Shown here: positions 10,127 to 22,639 of the stretch, piece after piece | Position numbering within the stretch: position 1 is the first letter of the stretch | Layout of the letters: every line of letters starts with the position of its first letter | NCBI GenBank assembly: GCA_039720395.1 | Contig: CM077822.1 | Location: 20,047,267-20,111,266, forward strand | Direction: 5' to 3' | DNA from: Liquidambar formosana | Taxonomy: Eukaryota; Streptophyta; Magnoliopsida; Saxifragales; Altingiaceae | DNA: 64,000 bases | Notes under the pieces: model-generated | The model's input: only the letters and a program-made list of their open reading frames with translations | Databases searched by the model: none | What the model was told of the DNA's origin: nothing | Position numbers and translations under genes: made by a program

Positions 10127-11783
10127 TGTTAGGATTATGCCCTAGAGCCAATCATAGAGATGATTGTTTAGGGATTAGGAACAATCATTTGATTTCATTT
10201 ATGTATGTCACATTTATTATTGATTTAATAAAAGGGCTTATTCTATTATGTTTATATGCATCATTTATATTTACATAATATGTCCATGGAGTTAGAGTTG
10301 AGAATATGGAATTACAAAGAGTTGTAATTTTGAGACTATAGATATATCTCTGTACTAAACTCCTAAAGCATTCCTAGTTGAAGGTTCACTATGATGGACA
10401 GTAATGAACCATAGGACTAGCACTTGTTAGGCTGACTCTATAGGAGGATAGCTAGTCTCAAGCTATTTGTGTGGAGACACTACAACCAACAAGTGGGTGC
10501 CTATTGCGAGAATAGGTACACTGAATGTGACCAAAGATATGAGATAAACTGAATGGAGTTTTATCCTGCCTATCAATCAGTTTCTCATTGTTATAGTGGT
10601 ACAAGTAATCCTTAGACCTGAGACACCATAGTTGCCTTATGCATGTAGCTTTAGAAGTTTGATAACACTAAGTGCAGATCCTATTCAGGGGTTTGCAAAG
10701 GTGTTCATTGGCACTACTGCTATGTGTGTGAAGGCATGTGAGTGATCAACAAGGGATCCATCACTCTTAGGAAAAGAGAGAGAATGTCTCAAATAGCATT
10801 CATAATATAACTCATTAAATCCATGGCCATGGTAGGATGAATATGAAAAGAGTTTCATGAGTTCATCAATGAGTTGATATCTATGAATGAGTATAAAGTA
10901 ATTGAACTAGGGACTTGACAGACTTCCATGTCCTATTAGTTCAATTGGAGACATTGTGTTGAAGGAAGGATGTAATTGTAACCTATAAACTATAACAGAA
11001 GGGTTCTTTGTAAATGACTATTCACCTCATTAAGGACCACACCATGAGCCATATGCTAGGTGTTACTCATGGTTAGTAGAAGCCCTAATTGATATAAGTG
11101 AGTTATAATCAATTAGGGAATTGGAAGGAGTTCCAATTAGACCCTAAATGGAAAGAGTTCCATTATGCACGCCTCGTGCTATTCCTACTACTTAATGATG
11201 TGAACCCAATGGGTCACACACTGATCATGCAAGAAGGGCTTTAAAGTCTATGAGAGAAAGGGTTTTAGTGAATAAAGAATAGTTCTTTATAGGCCTATTT
11301 GTATTTGATACAAATAATAGGGGTTAATGTGCAATTAAGTGTAATTACACATAACCCTATTAGGGTTTCTTCCCCATGGCCAGCCCCCTTTAGTGGGCTG
11401 CCTATATAAGTCACACTTATGTGTGACATGGCATAATAGGCTTGCACAATAAACCCTAGCCGTCCAGCCCCTTGGAGGCTCTCTTCTCTCTCTCTCTCTT
11501 CTCCACCTCTAGCAACAACAAGGAAGAAGAAAGAAAGGACTTGAAGCTCTAGCTAGGTGTGGATACCGTTGGAGGCAGCACACTTGGGCTGCTCATTCAC
11601 CACTGTCCGGAATCAAAGCTTGGAGCAAAAAGGAGAAGACATTAAAACTGTAAGTGTTCTAACCCTCTTCGTAGTTAGGGTTTGATTTTGTGTTATGTAT
11701 AGTTAGATTCATGGGATTGGGAATCGTAGGAAAAATTTTTATATTCCGCCTTTGTATTTTTCCCTCTTGTTCGATTCCCAATA
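10127..11783 (+). repeat. 5' LTR of the Copia element
   Basis: TGTTAGGATT start. Contains a CTATATAAG TATA-like box near 11402 and a CT-rich stretch (11482-11505). Its last dinucleotide is TA rather than CA. Nearly identical to 18161-19817 and to the solo LTRs at 27795-29453 and 50486-52142. Confidence 0.95.
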
Positions 11784-11784
11784 G

Positions 11785-11796
11785 TGGTATCAGAGC
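11785..11796 (+). other. Primer binding site, initiator Met-tRNA type (Copia)
   Basis: TGGTATCAGAGC, the usual plant Copia primer site complementary to the 3' end of initiator tRNA-Met, one base after the 5' LTR. Confidence 0.92.
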
Positions 11797-13194
11797 CATG
11801 ATTATGCATAATACAAAATACATATGGGCTGGTAATTATGGTGTAGTTGAATGATTCAAAAATCTGGAAATTTTTTTTTCTGCATAATTGGTTTTCCTCC
11901 ATGGCTGAACCTAGGGTTTGGAACCCTAGGTCAATTCTCTTCTACTCCTCTTCTAATTGATGGTTAAGTGTATCCATGGATGCAATAGGTTGCATAGGGT
12001 TTGAGTTTGGAGAAGAAGAATAAGGAAACTAGGGTTTTATAAAACTGTTATGAACAGTTTTCATGGTTGCCATGAAAAACCGTCATCTTGTTTTGCCTGC
12101 CGAATTCAGAGTTCTTCTCCAAAATTTTCGAGCCATATATGGTTAGAAAGCTCTTTGAATAAGCTTTCCAACCCAACAAACGGTGCGTCAATCCGAGTTC
12201 TGTAGTGAAAGTTATGAATTTTTTACTACAGGCTGTCTGGAAAGACAGTTTTGCTCGGGAATGATGCAATAGCCACAACTTTGAGTTATTGATGGAGATC
12301 AAAGGCATGGCAATGGTTGCCACCACTTGGGTTATGTTCTAGACATGGTAGGGAAAGGTTCCCAGGCATTTAGATGCATCATAATTGGATTAAGATGCTA
12401 GAACAGAAGGAAGAAGGAGAAGAACACCATGGAGGCTGAATCTGGGTTTTAGAACCCTAAGGTTCTTGCAATTAATTCTAATTAAAGCTGCCGTATTTAT
12501 GATGGAAGATCATTGTAGGATCATTATATATCATGTGTATATGATTTTCTTTAAGTTTCAAAAAGGTTTTGATGGAAAAAGATTCAAAAAGTTTGAAAAT
12601 TTTTCATGAACAGCATAGCAGATTTTCTCTGCAGAAAAGTCATCAATGGAGTTTTGATTAGAACTTGAGTTAGGGAACTTCAAATTGCATGAAACCAATT
12701 GCATTAGTTTCCTAAGACATGTAAGATACTGGGAAAATTCGTTTGGTAGCCTAATTCATTCATCTTGCTGGGTTTTAAATCAATTTCTGACCATGGACAG
12801 TGTGCTGTCAAATTCTGGGCAGCCTACTGTTGTTTTAATTGTTTAGAACAATTGGTGATGATTTGATCATCCAAACCTCTTCTATTAGCTTAGTATTTCA
12901 TGTAGGGACATGATACAAAAGCTGGTTTCAATGGAGGAGTCGAATTGATAAGGATTTAGAAGCTATTGTGACCTTCAAGGCCTGCAACAATGGCTCCAGC
13001 AATGGGTTTTGGAAACCCTGATTGTTCTTGATGATGGCAGCCACTTCCACCACTTCTCACATGTCCAGAGGCTTGTCCCACACCCCTAGGATGTTCTCCC
13101 ATGACTAGCCATGGCCTCCCACAGTCGTTGGTGGCCATGGCAGCCTAGCCAAGCTCAGGCAGCCCCCTGGTAGTGACGGCTGCATAGAGTTAAG

Positions 13195-13575
13195 GATGAA
13201 ACCCTAATTTTGAGTTAATGATGAAACCCTAATTTCGTTATGGCATTAATTAAAACCCTAATTGGAATATTAATTACCTTAATTAAGAGTTAATGATTGG
13301 TCATTAAATGACCAATCATGGTTATTAATTGTTAGGGCATAATTAATACCATTAATGATGTCTAGGGTTAGGGTTTTTGATAACCCTAATTAGTGTAATT
13401 AATTAAGGGTAATAAATACCCTATTTGGCATTAATTAAACCCTAATCCCTTTTATTAAATACCGTATGAACCTAGGGTTTTAATGATTGGTCATTAAATG
13501 ACCAATCATAAGGCATTTAATGATTAGGGCTTGCATTTAGGGTTTAGGGTTATGCATTTAGGGTTTAGGGTTTTA
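13195..13575. repeat. Degenerate telomere-like (CCCTAAT/TTTAGGG) stretch inside Copia
   Basis: Many aaccctaat phrases and, at 13535-13575, several TTTAGGG units in both orientations, mixed with taattaa sequence. They are not in a clean tandem array. Confidence 0.6.
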
Positions 13576-14882
13576 GGAAACCCTAATGCACTAATTCATC
13601 ATTTAATTGATTTTATTTAATTCCCATGTTAATTATTTAATTAATATTGATTAATTTTATAATGTTTTAAATGGTTTAAAATACAATTGGGGATTAAATT
13701 AAAATCTAGAAATTCTTAATTAAATGAAATTGTTTTGTTTAAATAAGGAAACCCTAATATTGGATATTAGAGTTATTTTAGGAAACTTTATATGTTTCTA
13801 TTAATTTGATTAATTGAAACTAAATGTCTTAAATGTTAAGACTTTATTTAATTCTGGATATTTTTGTTTAAACCTAATAAGATTAGGATGCATTAATGAG
13901 ATTAATGTAAATCATTCAAGAGAATTACCATAATGCCCATATGTTTTAATGCTTACAGTTTTTCTTTACATTATGCAATGAGATTGTATGTATGTGTTTA
14001 GATGATGATTATGGACTATACCCCTTAAACCAATTGTGATTGGCCGTCTTATGAATGGGTTGTAATAATTTTTCAAGAGTTGTAATTTTATTATGGTGAT
14101 GTAATTTATTATTTGGGGCTTGCATGCCACCTTCCCTCTCTCTCTATCATTCTCTTATGTACCCCACATTCCCTTTATGTATCCCTTTCTATATATTATG
14201 TAAATGTTATGTAATCGAGAGCGCACTAAGGAGCATGGTGGACCCAAAGGAGTATGATGGAGCCCAACAAGCCAATGGTGGAGACCATCAAGCCAAGGGA
14301 GCAGATTGAAGGACTTGAAAGCTTAGAGAAGTTTTTCAAGAAAGCATGCATGTTACGAATGGTTTATTTTACGATCACCTACACCCACCTTAGACCTTGG
14401 ATTTAATCTATTGGCTTGGATTGAATCCTCTCAAAGTCCATAATCATCATAGTGGGAGCTTTAATTTATGAGATAATTGTATTAGCTCCAATACTATAGT
14501 TTGGTATATGTTACCTATTCACTTAGGGACTAATATCAAAATATGGTACTTTATATATGTTGATATATAATAGCATGCGATGTATGATTTATAATAGCAT
14601 GAGATGTACGATTATAAATAGCATAATTTATATATTTAAATTTTGATACATAGGATGCATGTTAATTTGATGAGACCCTTTAAAACCCCTCTTATTTAAT
14701 ATTAAGTTGAAAATGGAGAAGTCATTGGGGAATGAATTCTTCATTGCCTTCCATCATTATAGGATCATCTAACGTCCCTTAATGTGGGTACCTGGCTACA
14801 GACATGTAGGAGCTACCCATGTTAAAGACATTACTTGAAACTATCACATATGAGATATCATGGGGTGCCTAAACTGGTATAT

Positions 14883-15095
14883 ACCAAGAAACTAACATGT
14901 GAGGTATATATTTGGCGAAACATACCTGTGTGAATGATGGGTTTAACTTAACTAAGGAAGTATTCCAAGAAACTAACATGTGAGGTGTATGTTCCCTAGA
15001 GGCAAAACGATTGGAACTTGCTTATGAAGCAATAGACAAAGAGTTGTCTTCTTATTGTGGGTTAGAAGCCAAGAAACTAACATGTGAGGCTTCTA
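14883..15095 (+). repeat. Three copies of a 20-base phrase in the Copia interior
   Basis: CCAAGAAACTAACATGTGAG occurs near 14885, 14964 and 15069, separated by roughly 80 and 105 bases of unrelated sequence. Origin unknown. Confidence 0.6.
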
Positions 15096-16489
15096 GGTCA
15101 CAGTGGGACCCCAATCCCCATTAGGAATGAGATTCCCGAATTCCATTAGAGGGTGTATGGAATTTGATAAAATAGTGGGAGGTACTATATGATTAAAGAC
15201 CCAATCATTATGGATAAAAATGAAATCTAATTCTCTGTTTATGTAGATTACCTAATTACTCACCTCAAAACCCTTATTTCCTAATATATAGGATATTGAT
15301 AGTTTGACTAAACCCGATTTCTTTGATTGACTTAGGAAATTGAGAATTGTTCTCAACTTCAAAAGAGTGTTTATATGCTATTAGGCCTTTTATTAAGGGC
15401 CCTCCATAAAACATCCTAAGAAGAAAAAGACACTATGCGCAATTGGCATCTTGTTGCCATGCTATATGATAGTATTGATGACTAATGAGCTTCAGAAGCA
15501 AAATTAGTAAATGCAAGTGCCTTTGATGTCCTACATCACATACAAAGGTTGTATTGTGAGTAAAATAATACTATAAAGTATAGTACTTGTAAAGGACTTC
15601 TTCTGGACTAGGATGCAATAAAAGTTGTTTATTAATAATCATTCTTTTGAAAAATGATTAATCACATAGAATAGCTTGAGAAGCTAGATGTGATTTAAAA
15701 TGGAAGCATAGAGGAAAGCAAGTCTTGAAAAGTCAAAGACAAAGAAATATAATTATTTTGTAGTAAACATAAGGTATTGTAAAGGGAACTTGATAAAGTA
15801 TCAGTCTCCCTAGAAGAACCAAACTTTTGAAGTTTTGGTTCATGCTCTAAACTAAATTGTTGGTTAGTTCTGCTTCTTGGTTTTTGGATTCTAGTATAAT
15901 CTAAATCGAAGCAGAAAGTTAAGTAGATAATAAGTTACCTTTAAAAATTTTAATAGAGCAAGAGTTGCCAGATTAATTTTGGGAACTTATTTCTTAACTA
16001 GGCCATTTAAGACATTCTAGAAATTTGATTTCTGAATTTAAATGACTAATTAGAGCGAATGCAACGTATTCTGAGAATACAAGAGATGTAGAAACTCTCA
16101 TTTAAATGTAACGATTATGACTTGGTTATGAGATGACCAAACCCATCTTTTACTTGGTGAAGTGAAAGAGTTACATTTATAATTTGACTAATACATTGTG
16201 ATGTATATAGTCATGTAGAGCATGCATTCAATTACAATAGACTCATCTTAGAATACCATAGCTCAATGGTGAATCTAAGAGAACGAATTGAACCCTATTA
16301 AGATATGGTTTGATCCATGATGAGTTTTACTAATGTATCCATCTAGGATATACCTTAAAATTGCTACATATTGATAATTTAGGGTTCACTCCAGTTTTGT
16401 CCCAATTATATCAGATATAATATGGGAAGAAACCCAACTTAAAGAAGTTAAGGCTTGGGCTTGTGCTACGTATGTCTGGAAACATAATG

Positions 16490-16645
16490 TAGACAATCTG
16501 GAAATACGGTCAAGTAAGTGTTGAATTGTGGTATATCCCAGAAGTGGTTGGGATAGTATTTCTATTACCCTAATGAACAAAAGTTGTCCATTAGGATGTT
16601 TGCTGGATTTTCTTGAGAAAGAGTTCATTCAAGAAAGATGCAAAA
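16490..16645 (+). pseudogene. Copia integrase C-terminal remnant
   Basis: The translation gives YFYYPNEQK followed, after a frame change, by FLEKEFIQER (16609-16638). This matches the conserved end of Copia integrase, where the family motif ends in a FLEKEF-like block. In-frame stops and the frame change show that it is not functional. Confidence 0.75.
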
Positions 16646-16999
16646 GTAGATAGAATTTATAGAATTGTCTGTAAAGCCACAAACGAACAAAGATCCAACC
16701 CTTGTCTCTGTTGAGACAAAACCCTTAACTACACTACAATCTTTTCATAGATCAAATTGGATATTTCTTAACATAAGAGAGATATTGTATCTCTATTAGA
16801 ATGTGAAAGAATTGTTCTTTGGTGATAAAGATCACCAAGATAATCCTATTGATTATGACTAGACGATGTTTCACATCAACTCGAGAAATGACTAAGAGTC
16901 ATTAAATCCAATATGGATAGGTAGAGACCTAAAAGGCTTGGCTATTTAAGAATGTTTTCAACATAGGCAAAAAGTTGTCTATAAAGAAACTTGTTTGAT

Positions 17000-17510
17000 A
17001 ATAGTTATGCTGAAATCCATTTGGATCTTGTTATCTATAAACACACATTTTGAATATAAGATATGTCAAAAAGGATATAAAGATGTTATATCAAATGGTG
17101 AAAAACCATAAAAGTGTGTAAGTTATAGAAGTCTATTAATAGACTACAAGGTTCTCATAATTAGAACATCTATAAAGTTGAAGTAATCAAATTGTTTGAT
17201 TTCTCTCATTGTATAGATGGACCATGAGTGTATAAAAGGTTAGTGGGAGTGCGATCGTTTTTCTTTATCCTAAGTATGGATGACATCATAATCATTATGA
17301 ATGATATATGAATGTTATCTAATGTAAAGTTTTGGTTTTTGGAGAAAAACTAATTCATGAAAGATTTGGCAGAAGCATCCAACAAGATCTATAGAGATAG
17401 ATCATATAGATTGCTAAGTATCTCCAAATCATCAAACATAGTTGAAATGTTGAAGGAGTTCAACATGGAGAATTCTAAGGGAGGTCTGATTTACTTCAGA
17501 TAAGAATTCA
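17000..17510 (+). pseudogene. Copia reverse transcriptase remnant
   Basis: KVCKL followed by a decayed KSI-GLKQ-SR-WN block starts at 17111. The catalytic box appears as SMDDII (17273-17290), where functional copies have YVDDI. MKDLAEA and EFNMENSK follow. Stops interrupt every part. The order and motifs identify Copia RT, but the protein cannot be made. Confidence 0.8.
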
Positions 17511-17814
17511 TTATTCAAGGGCATGTGCCCTAGGATAACACAAGTAAGGTTCTTAAAGTGTTAAGAAGCCTTATTCTACACTATGTATTGAACCTGATAT
17601 CTATTATGTTGTAATTGTTACAAATAGTTATCAGTCAATTCAAATTTGGAATATTGGATTGTATATGGAAATTGTAAACTCATAGTAGATGGGTATATGG
17701 ATTTGGATATAATCCATATGGGGTATATTTTATATTCACTTTAGTTGGTGAAATACTTAATGGAAGAACTGTATGAAAGATACAGTGGATTCCATTATTA
17801 AGGGTGAATTAATT

Positions 17815-18115
17815 GTCGCATTGTCTAGAAGACTGTTTGGATCTATAAGTTCATTTAGAACTTGGAGTTGTTCCTTCCATTGAGTTGCCCACACCTTGTT
17901 TTGTGACAACAATGGGTCTATAGCTCAAGTATAGGAATCACGGTCTCATCAGAAGTCCAAACTCATAGAGTGACAATTCCAAGTGATTAGAGGAATCATT
18001 GGAAGAGGTAATAGATACATTACAAAAGATATTATCTACAAAAGTTTTTGTAGACCTGCTGACTAAAGCTTTAAAACATAATTGGTTATGTCTAAGACCA
18101 ACATCTTGAGAAGAT
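17815..18115 (+). pseudogene. Copia RNase H remnant
   Basis: LFCDNNGSIAQ (17896-17928) is followed by a recognisable RSHQKS block, IIGRGN and a TKALKHN tail, with several stops. This is the C-terminal RNase H of the Copia polyprotein. Confidence 0.8.
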
Positions 18116-18160
18116 AGGTATGCGATACATGGTCGATTGGCTTTAGTGCAAGTGGGAGAT

Positions 18161-19817
18161 TGTTAGGATTATGCCCTAGAGCCAATCATAGAGATGATTG
18201 TTTAGGGATTAGGAACAATCATTTGATTTCATTTATGTATGTCACATTTATTATTGATTTAATAAAAGGGCTTATTCTATTATGTTTATATGCATCATTT
18301 ATATTTACATAATATGTCCATGGAGTTAGAGTTGAGAATATGGAATTACAAAGAGTTGTAATTTTGAGACTATAGATATATCTCTGTACTAAACTCCTAA
18401 AGCATTCCTAGTTGAAGGTTCACTATGATGGACAGTAATGAACCATAGGACTAGCACTTGTTAGGCTGACTCTATAGGAGGATAGCTAGTCTCAAGCTAT
18501 TTGTGTGGAGACACTACAACCAACAAGTGGGTGCCTATTGCGAGAATAGGTACACTGAATGTGACCAAAGATATGAGATAAACTGAATGGAGTTTTATCC
18601 TGCCTGTCAATCAGTTTCTCATTGTTATAGTGGTACAAGTAATCCTTAGACCTGAGACACCATAGTTGCCTTATGCATGTAGCTTTAGAAGTTTGATAAC
18701 ACTAAGTGCAGATCCTATTCAGGGGTTTGCAAAGGTGTTCATTGGCCCTACTGCTATGTGTGTGAAGGCATGTGAGTGATCAACAAGGGATCCATCACTC
18801 TCAGGAAAAGAGAGAGAATGTCTCATATAGCATTCATAATATAACTCATTAAATCCATGGCCATAGTAGGATGAATATGAAAAGAGTTTCATGAGTTCAT
18901 CAATGAGTTGATATCTATGAATGAGTATAAAGTAATTGAACTAGGGACTTGACAGACTTCCATGTCCTATTAGTTCAATTGGAGACATTGTGTTGAAGGA
19001 AGGATGTAATTGTAACCTATAAACTATAACAGAAGGGTTCTTTGTAAATGACTATTCACCTCATTAAGGACCACACCATGAGCCATATGCTAGGTGTTAC
19101 TCATGGTTAGTAGAAGCCCTAATTGATATAAGTGAGTTATAATCAATTAGGGAATTGGAAGGAGTTCCAATTAGACCCTAAATGGAAAGAGTTCCATTGT
19201 GCACACCTCGTGCTATTCCTACTACTTAATGATGTGAACCCAATGGGTCACACACTGATCATGCAAGAAGGGCTTTAAAGTCTATGAGAGAAAGGGTTTT
19301 AGTGAATAAAGAATAGTTCTTTATAGGCCTATTTGTATTTGATACAAATAATAGGGGTTAATGTGCAATTAAGTGTAATTACACATAACCCTATTAGGGT
19401 TTCTTCCCCATGGCCAGCCCCCTTTAGTGGGCTGCCTATATAAGTCACACTTATGTGTGACATGGCATAATAGGCTTGCACAATAAACCCTAGCCGTCCA
19501 GCCCCTTGGAGGCACTCTTCTCTCTCTCTCTCTTCTCCACCTCTAGCAACAACAAGGAAGAAGAAAGAAAGGACTTGAAGCTCTAGCTAGGTGTGGATAC
19601 CGTTGGAGGCAGCACGCTTGGGCTGCTCATTCACCACTGTCCGGAATCAAAGCTTGGAGCAAAAAGGAGAAGACATTAAAACTGTAAGTGTTCTAACCCT
19701 CTTCGTAGTTAGGGTTTGATTTTGTGTTATGCATAGTTAGATTCATGGGATTGGGAATCGTAGGAAAAATTTTTATATTCCGCCTTTGTATTTTTCCCTC
19801 TTGTTCGATTCCCAACA
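18161..19817 (+). repeat. 3' LTR of the Copia element
   Basis: TGTTAGGATT to CCCAACA, directly preceded by the polypurine tract AGTGGGAGAT (18151-18160). Confidence 0.95.
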
Positions 19818-19975
19818 TTTTATGCATAGTTGTGAGATTAGGGTTTCGATAACCCTGAAATCGCATAGGTCTTATACAGCATACTTAGTTTAGTTTTGTG
19901 AGTTGTTGCTCTTCATAATCATTCTATATATGCTGCATATAGTTGAATCATGCTAGGTTTGCATTCATATAGTAT

Positions 19976-20320
19976 GTTTTATAGGTTTTTTGGAGACATT
20001 ATCCTTTTCTAAGGATAATTATCCTTTTCGTTGAGTGAGGTTTTGCATGAGTCTTTTGTGATGTGTTTAAGCATGAAATCTTTTCTGTTGTGTTCTAGGG
20101 TATATATTTTACGTAGGATATGTTGATTGCACCTCCCCATAACGACTTTTTTACGTGAAATTATCCTAGGATTGTTTCGCTTAAGAAAGCTCGCCGTAGG
20201 AAGGTCTATTTTCATGTTTTACATGAAATATCATCTTTTTGATTAGAGTATGCTTTGTTATCATGTTTATTGATGTTATTGGAGTCTCTTACGCTTGTTA
20301 GTGTGTCTCTCATAGGTTTT
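19976..20320. other. Extra segment in element 1 LTR, absent from element 2 LTRs
   Basis: In both element 2 LTRs the sequence runs from gcattcatat almost directly into tatgcatgttagctagg. Here roughly 330-345 bases intervene. No clear terminal repeats or gene seen, so it could be an insertion here or a deletion in element 2. Confidence 0.55.
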
Positions 20321-20810
20321 TATGCATGTTAGCTAGGTCATTGCATGTAGGATTGAGTTAGAGTCCTTAGTTATTCATTATTCTTGTTGTTTGCATGATT
20401 AATGGATGATTTTAGGCCTTGTCAAGGTTCTGTCCAGATTTGAATATTGTTTTCTTTGCATGATTGTGTGCACTTGTAAGGGTGCAAACAGGTACAATGC
20501 TTGTCCTATTGCAAATAGGGCTGCTATGGTCTGAAATGGCTAATGATTGGAGCTTGTGCGCTCAGGTAAGTAGGGTTTGAAGGTGTCCCAATTCACCTTT
20601 CTTTTTCTTTCTTTTCTCTTCTCCCTCCTAGGGTTACTTCTTAATACAAGCTTATGGTAATTATCAAAGGTTTCCTTCAATATAAAATTCTGGTTTTTAT
20701 CAAGGTTTTCCTCTTATGGAAGTTTTCTGTTTTGGATTAAATCAACATATTTTCAAATAAGGAAACCTAGGGTTTTTACCATAGGTTTGTATTAGGTTGT
20801 AACCCTATTC

Positions 20811-20915
20811 TTTTCGAACTACGTGGACTTTGATCCATGTATTTCGCTGCATGGTACGTAGGCGCTCTTCGTGAGGCTCAAGTCCGTTCTAGGATCCAAG
20901 TATCCTAGGCTTTTC
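20811..20915 (+). other. Conserved leader block in the Tat LTR (possible RNA structure)
   Basis: CGAACTACGTGGACTTTGA ... CATGGTACGTAGGCGCTC ... CTCAAGTCCG ... CTAGGAT...ATCCTAGG is conserved in all four TGTCACACC-type LTRs (also near 30380-30475, 52875-52975, 45545-45645 and 60705-60800), while neighbouring sequence differs. GGACTT can pair with AAGTCC, and the CTAGGAT/ATCCTAG arms form a short stem. Confidence 0.55.
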
Positions 20916-21336
20916 TTTTCTTTTCTTCTTTTTTTCTGTTTTGTTTTATTTGAGTGATTGTGCATGAGATGATTGGATGAAATATATGATATGCATGCTG
21001 CCTTGTGATGATATATGATGATATTTGAGTGGAAAAGATATTAAGTTAGCCCAATCAAATTAAGAGACCAACTCGGGCGATGTGGGTGCCTATGGGTTTT
21101 TGCCCAAAACCTTCCCACGTCGTAACTTAGCCCCCGGATCCAATTTTCTGGTTTCAAAGACATTGCTTTTCCTTTAATGGAGTCATGTGGTTTTGAAAAT
21201 AAAACATTTTTGTGGTTTTCCTCTTTTCCCTAAAAAATGAGGTGGCGACTCCCTGTTTGTTTGTTGTCTTTAAACCCCCTTATATATTTCTGCCAAACCC
21301 TTGTGGGCTCCATGCTCTCTTTTTCGTGGGTTCACA

Positions 21337-21416
21337 GACCCTTAGGCTGAAAAATTGAGTATTTGCCCTATGTTAGAGGGAGAGACATGCTGGCTTGGAT
21401 CCGCAATCAACAAGGG
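21337..21416 (+). pseudogene. Fragment of an older Tat element: end of leader and gag start
   Basis: cccttaggctgaaaaattgag and ATGCTGGCTTGGATCCGCAA match the sequence just upstream of and at the start of the element 2 gag frame (50160-50060, opposite strand). It encodes MLAWIRNQQG before the LTR of element 3 interrupts it. No primer site lies between the element 1 LTR and this fragment, so it is target DNA of element 1 rather than its own interior. Confidence 0.75.
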
Positions 21417-21914
21417 TGTAAGCACCGCGGGCTCGTGCGGCCCTTTGGATGTGTACGCTATTGCGAAGCGCTAGTGTGTCGGGAGTCGCCACCCAATTTA
21501 TCCTTGGGAACTAATCATATCATTTTGGAGAATTCAATCTCAAATTCGACGAATTCGGGCCAGAGATCCAGAGTTCGGAGCTAAGGTACAATGTTGGGAA
21601 GGTGTTAAGCACCCAACAATGCCCGATAAAAAACTGGCCTCCGTAAACGATTGTTGGCTATATTTAACTCGAAATATTTCATTGAATTTCATCCATAAGC
21701 ACACAATTTATGAAATGTCATGTCAATCGTATGAAAAGTAATGTGAGTAAAATGAGAAAGAGGTTATAATACATAGCAAAATAGGATATACAGGAAATGA
21801 GATATACAGGTTAACATTTAATGAACTAGCCAAAACCAGGGTAAATCATCATAAATATTTAATATTAAAAAGAGACATGATAATAACTGAAGTTAGTGAA
21901 AGAGTAGTAAAAGG

Positions 21915-22019
21915 TGCGTACGCAATAGGAATAAATGAGTACGCATAAATGCGTACGCCATACTTACAAATGTGCACGCACAACTATGCGTATGCAACAT
22001 ATCCTAATGCGTACGTGCA
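21915..22019. promoter_or_regulatory. TGCGTACGCA palindrome cluster A in element 3 LTR
   Basis: One exact TGCGTACGCA and about five one- or two-base variants (TGAGTACGCA, TGCGTACGCC, TGTGCACGCA, TGCGTATGCA, TGCGTACGTGCA) with short spacers. Confidence 0.75.
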
Positions 22020-22631
22020 AGTTAACTGTGTTCCCTCCTCTAACCTTGGCGCGGGCAGAAATTGCACGCATCAATTTTCATTTTGTTAGGGACCAACTTC
22101 TTTCTAACTTATCTCAATCATTTCTTAACCATATTTAATGATTCAAAACCCGGATTGCAATTCCCATAGTATACTACAAGCACACATAACTCATTTAAAC
22201 AGATATTTACATAATCATGGTCATGTTTGAGTTCAAAGTCTGGGATTTCCAACTCGGCGACTATCCGGTCCGTACAAAGTAGAAAAATAATTAATGATAT
22301 CTATCTACTGAATACATCATGGTTAATCCTTGATATATTCTTTAGTGTTAAAAGCAAGAATAATAAATATTAGAATGAGAATAACTTACCCTCAGGTTTG
22401 AGTGCCTCTGATATCGATGCAGCAATTCCTACCTTATCGCTTTAGATTGTAGCCGTAAATTCCCCTGGTTTCTTTCTGGTTTTCTAGTGTTTGGGCATTT
22501 GTTTGAATGTATGATTTCATTTCTTTTTTTCCATAGGTTTCTGACTGGTTTTTCTCACTGATTTCTCAACCTTTCAATGTTATTCACTCAACTGATTTTT
22601 CTCCACCCCCTTCTCTATTCAGAAGAATCTT

Positions 22632-22639
22632 TATTTATA
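22632..22639 (-). promoter_or_regulatory. TATA box of element 3 LTR
   Basis: TATAAATA on the minus strand, 200 bases downstream of palindrome cluster B in the element's sense direction. Confidence 0.65.

Larger units (their letters stand above)
10127..19817 (+). mobile_element. Full-length Ty1/Copia retrotransposon with decayed interior
   Basis: The LTRs (10127-11783 and 18161-19817, 1657 bp each) begin TGTTAGGATT and end CCCAACA (the 5' copy ends AATA). The flanks share TTTTAT (10121-10126 and 19818-19823), a 5-6 bp target duplication. The LTR sequences of element 2 show the empty site. A Met-tRNA primer site follows the 5' LTR, and AGTGGGAGAT precedes the 3' LTR. Domain order integrase, RT, RNase H is that of Copia. 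The interior has no long frame, yet I count only about ten differences between the LTRs. The 11797-16400 interval, where gag and protease should be, is AT-rich and I cannot recognise those proteins in it. Confidence 0.95.
8627..21336 (+). mobile_element. 3' LTR of Tat-type element 1, split by a Copia insertion
   Basis: It starts TGTCACACCCC and ends GGGTTCACA. Without the Copia element at 10127-19817 the LTR is about 3.0 kb, longer than the 2.68 kb LTRs of element 2 because of an extra segment near 19976-20320. It contains the dyad cluster at 9331-9412, a TATA box at 9599-9606, a conserved leader block near 20811-20915 and an internal TGGCGACTCC at 21243-21252. The flank right of it is another Tat copy (21337-21416). 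The 5' part of element 1 is outside the window, so its TSD cannot be checked. Confidence 0.9.

Noticed and set aside
13195..13575. True telomere or subtelomere
   Set aside because: Units are degenerate, in both orientations and inside a retrotransposon.
21363..21584. A 73-codon frame starting at the gag-like ATG
   Set aside because: It runs from the gag fragment into the LTR of element 3; a chimera created by insertion.
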